DNA of 64,000 bases from Leguminivora glycinivorella (taxonomy: Eukaryota > Arthropoda > Insecta > Lepidoptera > Tortricidae): assembly GCF_023078275.1 (NCBI RefSeq), contig NC_062980.1, positions 16,944,783 through 17,008,782 of the forward strand, written 5' to 3'. The notes under the pieces were generated by a model. The model worked only from the letters and a program-made list of their open reading frames with translations. It did not search any database and was not told where the DNA came from. The first letter of the stretch is position 1, and each line of letters starts with the position of its first letter. The position numbers and the translations under genes were made by a program. Shown piece after piece: positions 54,044 through 64,000 of this stretch.

Positions 54044-54142
54044 GTCGCGCGATAGACGATGAAATATCAGGCCGTCCCTATCGCACTTACAAATAGTGCG
54101 ATAGGGACGGCCTGCTATTTTATCACTTATCGCGCGACCATA
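54044..54142. mobile_element. Palindromic MITE core
   Basis: Arms ATGGTCGCGCGATA...GGCCGTCCCTATCGCACT and complement around a short loop. Near-perfect pairing over about 95 bp. Non-coding. Confidence 0.75.
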
Positions 54143-54503
54143 ATTGCCTGCCTGGTAACAAAGAAGGAAGGAAGTTTGTATGAAACCTACAAACTACATA
54201 TGACATTTCGGGAAACCTAAATAGTCAAGAGAGTTTGTATGGAGAAGTGACACGTCCTGTATCGTCTTAACCGCACGTGCCAATATTGGTACCCGAGCAA
54301 GCGAAAGATTCCAATATTGAACAGCGAGTGTAGCAAGTATATTGGAATATTAGTATGGACAGTCTCCGGCATAAATAAGAGATGATTTCTATACCTCGTC
54401 ACTTTAACGTCGTGTTTGAAATGTCATACGAAATTGTCAAACGATTAAAAGCGACAGGGTACAAAAATCATCACTTATTTATGGTGACTGGACTATTGCT
54501 AAT
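54143..54503. other. No gene seen
   Basis: ATTGGAATATTAG/CCAATATTG-type inverted blocks at 54280-54350, otherwise nothing. Confidence 0.35.
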
Positions 54504-54646
54504 CGTCACTACTTTTAAAAAAACTTGTATCTTCGTCTGTCAATGAAAAGAAAATTGTAGTAAGTATGTATGGAATGCATATAGACTTACTGCGTTTTAA
54601 CTCTGAGAAGCAGCGTGAGATACGAGATTTTTTCAAAGTAGTGACG
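54504..54646. mobile_element. 143-bp foldback MITE, family M4, copy 2
   Basis: Same length and termini as 3718-3860, flanked by TAAT at 54500-54503 and 54647-54650. Confidence 0.85.
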
Positions 54647-54919
54647 TAATGACGAATAAAAGGTACGTAGACAAATAAAATACTTCATATGAATATTGTC
54701 ACAATGCACCGCGGCAGTGCTGCTATAATTGGATCCAAGGATAATTTGCGCGATCTGGTGTACGACTCTTTTTCTTTTTAATTAATTTGGTTTTTTCTGT
54801 TTATAATTATTCTTTTTATTCTATGTTTCGATCACAGTCTGTTGTTATTTTTCTTGTAACGTTTTCACTTTCTTAACTGTTTGACCACGTTCTTGTATGT
54901 GTTTTGTATTTCTTCTGTC

Positions 54920-55094
54920 TGTACCCTCCGTGAATCTTTCTCACTTGATGGTCTCATCGGAAGGTCAGCGCTGGAAGTCACCAGCAACACGCTGAGATGA
55001 GGCCATTTCGTGGCACTTCATTCCTTTCTGTCTTGTTGTTATTATGTGTATTTTGTCTTACCTGTGTTCACGAATAAACGTTTATTCTATTCTA
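54920..55094 (+). mobile_element. LINE 3' UTR fragment
   Basis: CCCTCCGTGAATCTTTCTCA, GTCACCAGCAACACGCTGAG and GAGGCCATTTCGTGGCACTT end in CACGAATAAACGTTTATTC and an (ATTCT) repeat, as in a lepidopteran non-LTR tail. No ORF attached. Confidence 0.55.
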
Positions 55095-55615
55095 TTCTAT
55101 TTATATGGGATTTACAGTCTCCATACTAAGAATCGTACCTCATTTTTTCAGCTCCACCTATTAAATATACTACACTGGTGATGCCTACAAATTTATTTTT
55201 TTCAAAATGCGTATTGACGTGGTATCATCACGTGATATTAAAATAAATGGCAGAATATAGTATATAAGTGCATGCCCTGTATCTGTATCTTATATGTATG
55301 TTCTTGTGAATAAATCATTCATTCATTCATTCATTCATTCATTCATTCATTCATTCATTCATTCATTCATTCATTCATTCATTCATTCATTCATTCATTC
55401 ATTCATTCATTCATTCATTCATTCCTTCATTCATAAAGAAGCATGTCGTTTGTTCTTATAAAAAATAAAAACACGCAAAAATATTTGGGAAAATATGACT
55501 TTGGCCACTGCCAGACTGCGAAACAGCGCCATCTAGTTTTAAGCTTAAAAGGTCCATACATTTCAGGGGTACGGTTTTTTGTATGGGCTTTGTCTGTCCC
55601 GTATTATTATGGTCA
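55095..55615. mobile_element. Element X copy 3 with a tetranucleotide tract
   Basis: Contains the uninterrupted CTCCATACTAAGAATCGTAC site, TATTGACGTGGTATCATCA, then an ATTC microsatellite, then ACACGCAAAAATATTTGGGA and TATGGGCTTTGTCTGTCCCG. Empty-site reference for the insertion at 13921. Confidence 0.7.
55313..55430. repeat. (ATTC)n microsatellite
   Basis: About 29 tandem ATTC units with one CCTT interruption near the end. Confidence 0.95.
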
Positions 55616-55802
55616 TTGATTGGAACGAACCTTTTAAAGTTGCGTAAGGCCTAGGCTCTAATCAATCATACAACGTCGTCCCGAACTTGATTGATTCGTC
55701 GATTTGTCATCAATTTCAACAGCTCTGAAATAATTGGAGTGATTCAATGATTGAAAATTATGGATGGATCAACTATTTTTATTCGTGTACCGACAGCTCA
55801 AG

Positions 55803-56029
55803 CACAGTATAATAAAGAGTAATATCGTACAGTAGGGCCACTCCCGCTCCCCGATGAAAGTGCCACCCACCCCCTCGGTTACCTCTCAGTTACCGCCTGT
55901 CAAAAACGCGAACAGTCGACCTGTCATATTTCACTCATACAAGCATAGTTCGCGTTCACCTACACGAGCTTAGACTGTGCGCTAGGAACGCGCATCTTTC
56001 ATATATTTGATCGCCAGTCTCCGAGTTGT
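55803..56029. mobile_element. hAT-like MITE, family H1, copy 2
   Basis: 227 bp, CACAGTATAATAAAGAGTA to CCGAGTTGT, flanked by perfect 8-bp duplications AGCTCAAG (55795-55802 and 56030-56037). Matches 3317-3545. Confidence 0.8.
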
Positions 56030-56179
56030 AGCTCAAGGTCGATATATTGTAGTACCTAGTAATAAATTAAGAAGATAATAAAACAGTTTATTCCACAAAT
56101 AGCACAGAATAATTATAACTAAGAGGATTTAAGAACAAAGGTGAACTTGTCCCTAGACAGGTAGCTCATCTAATGAATA

Positions 56180-56722
56180 ATTTATTTATTTATTTATTTA
56201 AACTTTATTGCACAAATTTACAAAAAAAGAGTACAAATGGCGGACTTAACGCCTCGAGGCTTTCTCTACCAGTAAACCATTGGGCTAAACAGAAAGCTTA
56301 GTTTGGTGCAGGATTTTAAAAATTAAATAAGAAAACACAAGTCAGTACTCATACTTATCGCAATAAACCTACTTATATACATATAATAAATACATATTCA
56401 GAATAAAATAAAATATATATTAAACATAAATATATATTATACATAAATATATATTATACATACATATATATAATAATTTCGTACCTAGTGTGAGACATAA
56501 TACAAATACTTAGTCACGAATGTTTTCAAATAGATGCTTACGCAACTTGATTTTAAACGTAAGTTTGCTCTGAGATTGTCTGATAGGCAAAGGGAGAGCA
56601 TTCCACAAACGAATCGCTTGATAGGTAAATGAGTCTGACAAGAAGCCAGTCCGATGCGGGAGTACAGCTAGCTTGAGAGTAGAGTATAATTCGTAGGTAG
56701 GTATATCAAATTCTACTGACAC
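56180..56722 (-). pseudogene. CR1-like LINE 3' end with RT C-terminus
   Basis: A minus-strand frame of 70 codons (56510-56722) includes VLPHRTGFLSDSFTYQAIRL, then WNALPLPIRQSQSKLTFKIK and a basic LRKHLFE end, the CR1/jockey-group C-terminus (compare 9526-9677). The 3' UTR has (ATATAT) stretches, then the same tail as 5421-5640 (TTGTGCAATAAAGTTTAAA, ATAA repeat). Everything upstream of the C-terminus is missing. Confidence 0.75.
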
Positions 56723-57045
56723 GCTTCGTCAGATGACTTTTAACCCTTTAACAAAGGTTTTGTAGGTGCCTAAAAAAGGTGTTGATACCACAGAGGAATA
56801 AGTAAGGGACGAGTTGTAACTCAATACATCAGTAAATGCGGGTTATTTGTATAGGCATAGTTAAGTGACATCTAGCGACAATCACGCGTCAATCACGCGT
56901 TAACTAGCGTAAATTATCAGCACTTCTACTTGTTAATAGATGTCGCGACGAACGGAAAGTCTAATGCTCACCAATTTTTAGCTAATATTACAATAGTATT
57001 AATCAGTATTCTGTTTTCAATTCCTTCTTCTTGTAATATAAGTTG

Positions 57046-57115
57046 TAAGGATGCGGGTTCAAGTCCCGCCGGAAGCGTAAATTTTTCCAATTTTTCCTTT
57101 TATATAAAAAATGTT
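57046..57115 (+). repeat. Truncated tRNA-like copy
   Basis: GGATGCGGGTTCAAGTCCCG, then CCGGAAGCGTAAATTTTTCC and a T-rich tail repeat 57350-57410 almost exactly, but the 5' half of the tRNA-like fold is missing. Confidence 0.75.
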
Positions 57116-57301
57116 TAGAATCGTTAGCAGACGTTTCTGCTTGTTAAAAATTAAATTTAGTATGGGTTAGCACATTGTTACTGGTGAATGACTCCAGTGC
57201 CGTTACAAGACGTAATAGTCTGTCGGTAGATGGCGCTAGACGTCACCCCAAGACGTGTGTACATAAGGAAAGGCATGGAAGGATTTGCGATGTCCGGCGT
57301 G

Positions 57302-57375
57302 GCTTCCGTAGCTCAATTGGTTAAGAGCATTGCACGGATTGCAAAAAGGATGCGGGTTCAAGTCCCGCCGGAAGC
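57302..57375 (+). tRNA. tRNA-like sequence inside the TIR element
   Basis: The 74 nt have perfect acceptor (GCTTCCG/CGGAAGC), D (GCTC/GAGC) and T (GCGGG/CCCGC) stems and a TTCAAGT loop. The anticodon stem pairs only as TTGC/GCAA, the base before the anticodon is C rather than T, and the nominal anticodon GGA (Ser) disagrees with the short variable region, since tRNA-Ser should have a long arm. So it is more likely a SINE head or tRNA pseudogene than a decoding tRNA. Both promoter boxes look intact, so Pol III transcription is possible. Confidence 0.4.
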
Positions 57376-57592
57376 GTAAATTTTTCCAATTTTTCCTTTA
57401 ATATAAAAAAGTTGTAAACTGTTTTAATATTAAATTTTTGGCAGACGAGACACAGTTGGCACCTAGTATCGAGTAGTGGAACTGATAATTCACGCTATTT
57501 GACGCGTGATTGACGCGTGATTGTCGCTAGATGTCACTTAACTATGCCTATACAAATAACCCGCATTTACTGAGTTACAACTCTTCCCTTAC

Positions 57593-58914
57593 AATATGTA
57601 TTCTGCGCCCTTACTTATTTATGTTGATACACAGTTTTGGTCGAAATTTAATTTTTATTATCTAGCTGACAATTCGGGCACGTTGTGAGTCTTAATGGTA
57701 CAACGTACCCATTAAGTATTTACATTACCGACGCATTTGAACATACATAGAAGTTACATTAGGTAGGTACGTGTGTACACTGTGTAACTTCTATTTCTTC
57801 TAACTAATTAAATAATATAAAAACCTGTAGAGAAAACTTCGCTGTAAAGAACAACGAAAAGCGTTGGTTCATAATCCTTGTTCTTAATTAAAAAAGCTAC
57901 ATTGTTAGAATACAAAAGAATTTTACATATTTAGGTATTCTAGTTATGACAAACATCATTAAAGCAAGAATAAAGTAGTTGTTAGTCGGTACCACAGTCG
58001 GTACATATAAACACAATTATTTAATTATATTTCGTGTATTTGGCGACAAATTAAGAAGAAATATTGTGTTTCTCTAGTGCTTATAAATATGAAAGTACCG
58101 ACCAATAGTATAAATACATGTAAAGCCTATTAACAAATTTTTTAATACAGTTGCTCAAAAATTGCCCGTTTTTTGGCTGTTTAGCGTGCGAGAAGTTGGT
58201 TTTTACGCACTAGTGCGTAAAAAGTATGCGTTCCATTTTACGACTACTTACCGAGTTGTTTTAATATTAGTCTAGTTTACTAAGACGGGATAAAACTATA
58301 AACATACCTACTATTAAGGCATTAATATTTAAAACATTGATATTTGTCATATTAAACATAATTTATAAAATGGTTTATATTTTGAAAAAATAGGTCACAA
58401 TGAGTCGTGTAAACAGAATGGAACGAAACGCGTCTTCTGTCAAATTTAATGCAAGCACGTTCAAAAACCTTAATATGTTACGCGATTTGTCATAATTATT
58501 TAATGCTATTTGCAATATATCGATGCATAAATGGGTCGATTGAATTAAAATATAAGTATACATTAAACAATCGTCCCAAATCGTAAATGTTTATGTATTT
58601 ATGGCACCCAATGAAATAAATTGTGTTGGATGAATAGCAAAATTTAAAATATGCACGCAAGTTAAAAAGCTTCAAAAATACGCCTTTGAATTGTCAAACA
58701 ATGCGTCAATGTCAATGCGAAAATTGATAGTTCGGATTGTTTTATTTCGTTGTAGTAGTGTTTTTTCGCAACTGTATTAAAAAACGTCGTTCGTCACACG
58801 TGCGAGAATGTCATTCTTCATGCACTTATAACGAAATGTACTATTACTAAACCACAGTAGGTATAATAAAGAGTACTACTGACTAAACTAAAATAAGATG
58901 ACACGTTTTTAATG
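57593..58914. other. About 1.3 kb, no gene seen
   Basis: AT-rich. A short match to the H1 start (CACAGTAGGTATAATAAAG) at 58853-58872 is an end fragment. No coding motif. Confidence 0.4.
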
Positions 58915-59030
58915 AAATAGGCAGCAAACGAACAGACGAGCCGCCTGATTGGAAGCAGTCAGACATAAGCAACATTAGGGGAGCCACTTTTGCGTTGCCG
59001 ACTTTTGAGAACCCTAAGAAATACCTGATT
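58915..59030 (+). mobile_element. Repeat G, copy 2
   Basis: GACGAGCCGCCTGATTGGAA and TTTTGCGTTGCCGACTTTTG match the complement of 23345-23452. Confidence 0.5.
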
Positions 59031-60770
59031 CTACATATAAATTAAAGTGCAATAGACAGACACCTCAAGGAGTACTGTCAATTTCACCATTAGAAGTGTT
59101 CTTTTTTATTATTATTCGTATATGTATTTTTATATTATTCATAATTAATATAATATTTACCGCGCTGCATTATATGTAATACCTAGCAAAAAATATTTCA
59201 ATAGGTACCTATTACTTCAATATTACTTACCGTTTCAATAAACGCCCAATATTAAATTTATACACTGTTATCAACACAGCAACAAATATTCCGTTAGCTA
59301 AATTACATCTACTTGATCAGATTCTCAGACAATAGGGTTGAATAGTCAATAAATTACATAACTGACCCTGATCAATTTTCCAATACACGGATCCCTAAAT
59401 GGAGGATTATATTGATCCTGATTTAAGTTAATGTTGGTTTCAAAAAGCCTGGTATAAACCACAGACATTTATCTGAATGTAACTCAAAAGATAAGCAATT
59501 AACATATCTAAAAACTAAACATAAATTAGAGTCCCTGACGCGAGTCTGTGTGTCTCTTTCTAAAAAAACAGTGCGTGGAGTCCCTTCGCGCGGAAGAAGT
59601 GAAACTTCAACATAAACAACTCCAACATAACATAAAACTATTTAGTGAAGTGACCATCACGTTTTTGCGTTTAGTTGCGTCCGTCTTTTTACTGTTTTAT
59701 ATATTTTATATTGCTTTTTGCTCAAATTATTGAAAAAACAAACATACACTCATTTTGCACTCGACCTAAATATAAAACACACACATTCCAATTCATTTCT
59801 GTTCTATCACTGACTGAGTGAATAAGTGAATGAATGGAATGAGTGAGACACTGATAGAATGTTACGCGCTGAGTGAGTGGCATTTCACGCAAAGTAACGT
59901 AAAGTCAGTTAGAAATCGCATTAGATATTTCACTTCAAAAATAATAATTTATAATTATATATTCTGTTTATAAATTCCATACCAACTCAAAACTAGTTTA
60001 GCCTTAAAGTCCCTTTAATGATTAATAACCGAGTAAATTTGTCCCAAATTGAGACAAAGTTTTTACACAAGTGTGCATTTACCCAAGCAACCTATGTCGA
60101 AAGAAACGGCACAGTAATCTGACAAACTGTTTTATTTTATTTTTCATCACATTTGCTGTTTAAATGTATCATTACGTCTACGTGTACTGAAGCATAATGT
60201 ACTATTTTATTCCCAAGGGAATAATGGATTTAGTTTTAAAAATTAATACAATCAGTACAATACTGCAGGCAAAGGATGTTTCAATCTGCCAAGGATTTTT
60301 ATTGCACAACAAAAATTTGACTATTAAGCTATAAAATATATTATACGGTATGAAAAATGCATTTTATTTATGTTTTACAATTATTTCAGTGTGTTTTGCA
60401 TTTATTTCGTAAAATTTAACTCAGATAAATTGTTATAATTTACAATCTGACAATTACTCACTACTCGCGCTTGACCGCGGGCGTACGCGAGGCACCCACC
60501 GTTGCCTAGGAACGGAGAGTACAACATAAAAATAAGTACAATTTTAGTTCAATTATTATGATTTATATGCTTTTTTGAACGTTGCATTTAATTTATATGC
60601 AGTATTTTCGTGTTTGTTTTCGTTCAAAAAGTGTTTGTTATCAAAAACAATGGATTTAATATGAATAATCTGATGTAGATCAAGATACACTACTGGTCGC
60701 AACGCCGCCGGTTGAAGGTTTTGCCTTATGACTGTTTCCTCTGTATTTTTCTCTCAAATGTGATGAAAAA
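59031..60770. other. About 1.7 kb, no recognised gene
   Basis: AT-rich. 59780-59870 has ATCACTGACTGAGTG/GAGTGAGACACTGAT-type inverted blocks. 60465-60515 is a GC-rich patch (GACCGCGGGCGTACGCGAGG). No coding motif recognised. Confidence 0.4.
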
Positions 60771-60894
60771 CATTGTGTGTAACTCGGGGAGTATGAATAT
60801 TACTAACTCGAGTCTTTAAATCGCTTCGGCGAGCCGTCGCGATTTAACTTACTCTCGTTAGTAATATTCAACTTCCTCCCCTTGTTGCACAATG
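60771..60894. mobile_element. 124-bp palindromic element
   Basis: Ends CATTGTG...AACTCGGGGAG and CTCCCCTTGTTGCACAATG, with inner arms GAATATTACTAACTCGAG and CTCGTTAGTAATATTC. Non-coding. Confidence 0.65.
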
Positions 60895-61496
60895 TACTAT
60901 TTATTTACTAGAACATTAATTTGCTTTGCTTTTGATTTGTTTTTCTTCTCCATTTTCCTGAATAAATAAATAAATTGAAATTGAAATTTAATAATTTTTT
61001 TTTTCAATAAAAAAATACATAAGCAAGTTTAGTGATTATTAGATACCTTGCGATGGGTACATAATATTATCATCTGTGTTAGTATTTCTTTGCACATCTA
61101 CCTAAACTATGTCTATGGTATAAGCTGATTACAGAGGCAAAGATCATTGGCTGGAAACAGGCCTCCGATAAAGGCCGAAACTTGAAATAGTTCGAGAACT
61201 CACGATAAGGGGTTCGTTGGAATTTCATTTGGTCTTGAACTTCTGCTGTCGGACTGCTGGATTTTCGAAATCTTTGAGGTTATTTGTTAGTTTTGGGTTT
61301 GAGTTGTTAGGGTTAACGAAATATTTTTAAAATTTTGACTGCGGTCAAAGTTTACAGTTTGTTTACATTTATATTCTAAATTTATTTAATTGGTTACCAT
61401 CCAAAAATAACCCCGTACCCCCCGTACCTCCGTAATAATCCCCGTACGTACCTGGAGGCGGAGCGTTGAGAACAAGCTGATATATGGATTGAGCTG
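60895..61496. other. No gene seen
   Basis: An (AATA)(TTGAAA) stretch at 60960-60990 could be a LINE tail remnant. Otherwise nothing. Confidence 0.35.
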
Positions 61497-61615
61497 GGGG
61501 CCGATTTTTGAGTCTCACGGCGTTCGAATTCAGAAAATTGTCACTGAAAATAATAGGCAATTCACCGTTTTCAACCGGTATTTTAGTGACAGTGAGACTC
61601 AAAAATCGGCCCCCT
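61497..61615. mobile_element. 119-bp MITE, family G3, copy 2
   Basis: GGGGGCCGATTTTTGAGTCT and complement at the ends; the body is the inverse of 19086-19202. Confidence 0.85.
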
Positions 61616-61740
61616 GGAACGAGGCCAAGGCGGTGGCTCAAGACGAGACACCTAGAAAGGCGTGGAAAGATCTTGTGGAGGCCCTATGCACCTATGGGGT
61701 GCCTTAGGACATTCAACAACAACAACATCCAAAAATAATA
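61616..61740 (+). pseudogene. RTE-like RT extreme C-terminus
   Basis: The frame AVAQDETPRKAWKDLVEALC, then TYGVP and a stop at 61705-61707, resembles the DRxxWRxLVEALC end of RTE-type proteins. It is followed by an (AAC) repeat. The G3 MITE lies immediately upstream. Confidence 0.5.
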
Positions 61741-62072
61741 AATAATAGTCGACCTTTAGATGAAACTCTAATTAAATCTAACTTCTAACTTCTTGACCGC
61801 TAGCTTTCAAGGACACCGAGAATACCGTAAAGTAAATACATAAGTACATAAGATTTTCGGCATTTTCGGAACTGTGTTTAGTGAAAATCGTACCTCCTAC
61901 ACATACACATATAACACAACTTTACTGCAAGACCTGCGACCGGAAGTTTTACACAAAACTCTGCTTCGCAAGTCACGTTCGAGCCTATGCACGTCAGAAT
62001 TGACAGATTACGAATTGTTCGGGTGTCGCCGTCGACGGCGTCGACGAATACGCCTGGGAGGACATCATACCA
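61741..62072. other. No gene seen
   Basis: TCGCCGTCGACGGCGTCGAC at 62026-62045 is a small GC palindrome. Confidence 0.35.
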
Positions 62073-62391
62073 TAGATTAAATATGAGAAGATCATACCAT
62101 CCCATACATTAAAATGCGACCGCCTAAGAACGCGCATATACCACCACACATAGACGGCGCCACAAAAAAATGCCTTGTTGCCATCGATTATTTGTAGATT
62201 GGCGTTAAGTGTCACTTTCGAGCCATAAATCTATGTCAAAAGTGACACTTAACGCCATCTACAAGTATAATCTAAAGCTACATTTTTTGCAGCGCCATCT
62301 ATGTGTGGTGTAGTGTATGCGCGTCCTAGCGCCTAAGATGTCGCATCTTAATTTATGGGAGGGTATGGTCTTCTTATATTTAATCTATGAT
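62073..62391. mobile_element. About 319-bp foldback element
   Basis: Ends CATAGATTAAATATGAGAAG and TATTTAATCTATG are inverted, and inner arms AAGTGTCACTTTCGAG/AAAAGTGACACTTAACG and GACGGCGCCACA.../GCGCCATCTATGTGTGG pair in the middle. The frames across it are not genes. Confidence 0.75.
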
Positions 62392-62505
62392 CATACATAA
62401 ACTTACGCCCCGCCTGTATTCGCAAAATGTGTGGGCAGAGCACTATAAATTGATCAAGTTTCAGTCCCACACGTAGCAATTAAGCTGTTGAAAGGAAACG
62501 AAATT
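62392..62505 (+). mobile_element. Repeat P, diverged copy
   Basis: CCGCCTGTATTCGCAAAATG, GTGGGCAGAGCACTATAAA and GTTGAAAGGAAACGAAATTG parallel 47846-47985. Confidence 0.5.
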
Positions 62506-62749
62506 GTAATATTGCTCTGACAGGTCGCTATCTATCGCCCACAACACAATTTAATCCATATACCATAGTTAACTTTTACAACACCCACGGGAGGAAAGGG
62601 GTAGGTGACATTCTTAACACTTCATCATATGGTGAGGGTGAAAAATTAAAAAAGCGTAATTCTACCTTTTCAACGCAAAGTCTTTCACCTGTCTTAAAAA
62701 AAAGAATTGGTAATGTAATTATAATTGCTATTATAAAAATCATATGTGA
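62506..62749. other. No gene seen
   Basis: No recognised feature. Confidence 0.3.
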
Positions 62750-63185
62750 CGATGTGGTATTACAATCAAACCAGATAAAATCACAATCACAACTCCTCCG
62801 CCTTACAGAAGATCGCAGCCAAATAGCACTAGACCCTACTCATAGTGTTGTGTTCCTGCCGGTGAGTAAGGCTACCAGAGCTCAACGAGGGTGCGGTGTG
62901 CTGATGACAGGAGGACTTACGGAACTAACTTGTTCCGTCTATTGTCCTTTGAGTCGTCGGCGACCCGAACCCTCCTTAGTCTATTGTCCTTTGAGTGTAC
63001 ACCCTCCTCCTTTTTGCTGTGTACTTAACACAGCAAAAGGGAATGTACAAGTTTCTAATGGGGTGGCAACGCGCATGTGACACTGTTTGAGTTGCAGGCG
63101 TCCATAGGTTACGGTGACCGCTTTACATCCGGCGGGCCGTATGCTTGTTTGCCACCGACGTAGTATAAAAAAAACCCTAAATTTC
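62750..63185 (+). mobile_element. Repeat R, long copy
   Basis: GTGTTCCTGCCGGTGAGTAA, CCAGAGCTCAACGAGG, GGCAACGCGCATGTGACACT and GGCGGGCCGTATGCTTGTTT, ending CACCGACGTAGTATAAAAA. The 3' part matches the inverted copy at 29385. The open frame at 62754-63080 has no recognised motif. Confidence 0.55.
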
Positions 63186-63337
63186 CCGACAGTTACATTA
63201 AATTAATGATAATCATAAACATAAAATTTAATTTTAAGGAACGTAATTATTTTCTAACAGTCAAGTTTCTCAAAATCAAAAACTGACAATGGAAGTAGAC
63301 ATTGACACTACCAGAGCGTACTTTTTAGTTAGGAGGC
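63186..63337. other. No gene seen
   Basis: AT-rich spacer. Confidence 0.3.
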
Positions 63338-63474
63338 CAGGGGGGTTACCATGACGTACTAAAGACGTTCAGTTTAGGTTGAGAGAAAGGGACACCGCTA
63401 TAGCAGTTACATAGCTCCGTCCCTCTCTCTCAACCTAAACTGAACGGATTTAGCACGTCATGGTAACCCCCCAG
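63338..63474. mobile_element. 137-bp palindromic MITE
   Basis: Ends CAGGGGGGTTACCATGACGT and complement, inner arms TTCAGTTTAGGTTGAGAGA and TCTCTCAACCTAAACTGAA. Confidence 0.8.
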
Positions 63475-63797
63475 TGGTGATTAAATCCTCTGTGGAGCCT
63501 CCAAAGATAAGGACACAATACCTAGTTTTTTTTTGTCTAATTTCAAGCCAGATTTCCTACCTCAGCGTGGCATAGAAACCGTACAACATTCACGAGTCAT
63601 AAAATTCTATGGGCACTAAGTCTCTCCTGCTTCCGACAGAGTTCAGGGCATGGAAAACTAATTTTAACAAGCTACTAGAAAGGAAAAATGTATGATTATT
63701 ATTATCAGGCGACCTGCCTGCTCGTTTGCCTCCTATCCCATAGAAAGACTTGGAGCCTGTTTGAGGCTAACAAGTTTTAGTCGTATTTTTATGTTAC
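63475..63797. other. Repeat fragment, no gene
   Basis: 63703-63745 (ATCAGGCGACCTGCCTGCTC) is a short fragment of a repeat related to G. Otherwise nothing. Confidence 0.35.
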
Positions 63798-63908
63798 AGG
63801 GCATTTTCAGAATTTGGAACACCCAATTGTCGTCACAAAACTGACATCGAGTTAATTTTTGTTAACAACTTTCGCTAATTGGGTGGGGGGCAAATTCTGA
63901 AAATACAT
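63798..63908. mobile_element. 111-bp palindromic element
   Basis: Ends GGCATTTTCAGAATTTG and CAAATTCTGAAAATACATT, with inner arms ACCCAATTGTCGTCAC and GCTAATTGGGTGGGG. A relative occurs at 46760-46845. Confidence 0.7.
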
Positions 63909-64000
63909 TGTATTTTCAGAAAAAAATAATACGTGAAAACGAAATCAATAACTTGCACGAGAAGGAAGTCTTAACAATTAAATCAGTTCAAAACCTGACG

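Larger units (their letters stand above)
56802..57592. mobile_element. 791-bp TIR element carrying tRNA-like DNA
   Basis: Inverted arms of about 105 bp (56802-56910 and 57488-57592) begin GTAAGGGACGAGTTGTAACT and include GTATAGGCATAGTTAAGTGA and CATCTAGCGACAATCACGCG. The left arm has an extra 8 bp. The interior holds a complete tRNA-like sequence and a second copy of its 3' half. Confidence 0.8.

Noticed and set aside
62754..63080. 108-codon open frame
   Set aside because: It lies inside dispersed repeat R, parts of which recur at 16181 and 29385.

Overview
This window looks like AT-rich, repeat-saturated intergenic DNA from a moth or butterfly (Lepidoptera). The evidence is the set of transposons. 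There are short non-autonomous Helitrons with TC...CTAG ends between A and T, several tRNA-derived SINE families, RTE-like and CR1/jockey-like non-LTR retrotransposon pieces, and dozens of short foldback or MITE-type elements of kinds I associate with lepidopteran genomes. No bacterial-type operon, rRNA gene, CRISPR array, or intact and recognisable host protein-coding gene is visible. Exons too short to recognise by eye cannot be excluded.

Layout. 0-1 kb: a cluster of seven 23-bp palindromic units. 2.5-9.7 kb: LINE 3' ends, SINEs, hAT-like MITEs, a Helitron and two long inverted repeats. 13-16 kb: a Helitron, a MITE inserted in another element, and a 121-bp tandem array. 17-22 kb: back-to-back Helitrons and two complete SINEs. 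24-29 kb: a rearranged SINE with G/C runs, one repeat carrying two copies of a second repeat, and several foldbacks. 30.6-31.4 kb: a 180-bp inverted repeat with arms that read as identical. 32.0-34.8 kb: 27 units of a roughly 102-bp satellite, each with a G5-6/C5-6 hairpin, followed directly by a 120-bp array in a continuous reading frame (34.8-35.6 kb). 36.5-37.6 kb: a foldback built from the C-terminal part of a hAT-like transposase. 39-48 kb: inverted SINEs, nested MITEs and a possible THAP-domain start. 48.6-53.1 kb: the richest transposon block. It holds a degenerate jockey/CR1-like ORF interrupted by a short SINE with a 19-bp target-site duplication, two copies of one MITE family, and the best coding region of the window (RTE-type reverse transcriptase, 414 codons, 5' truncated). 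54-64 kb: more MITEs, a LINE end, and a TIR element carrying tRNA-like sequences.

Interactions. SINEs with one tRNA-like head carry two related tails. One of these tails also follows the RTE reverse transcriptase, which suggests the LINE mobilises the SINEs. Nested insertions with target-site duplications give relative ages in several places. All coordinates and family calls were read by eye, without database searches.
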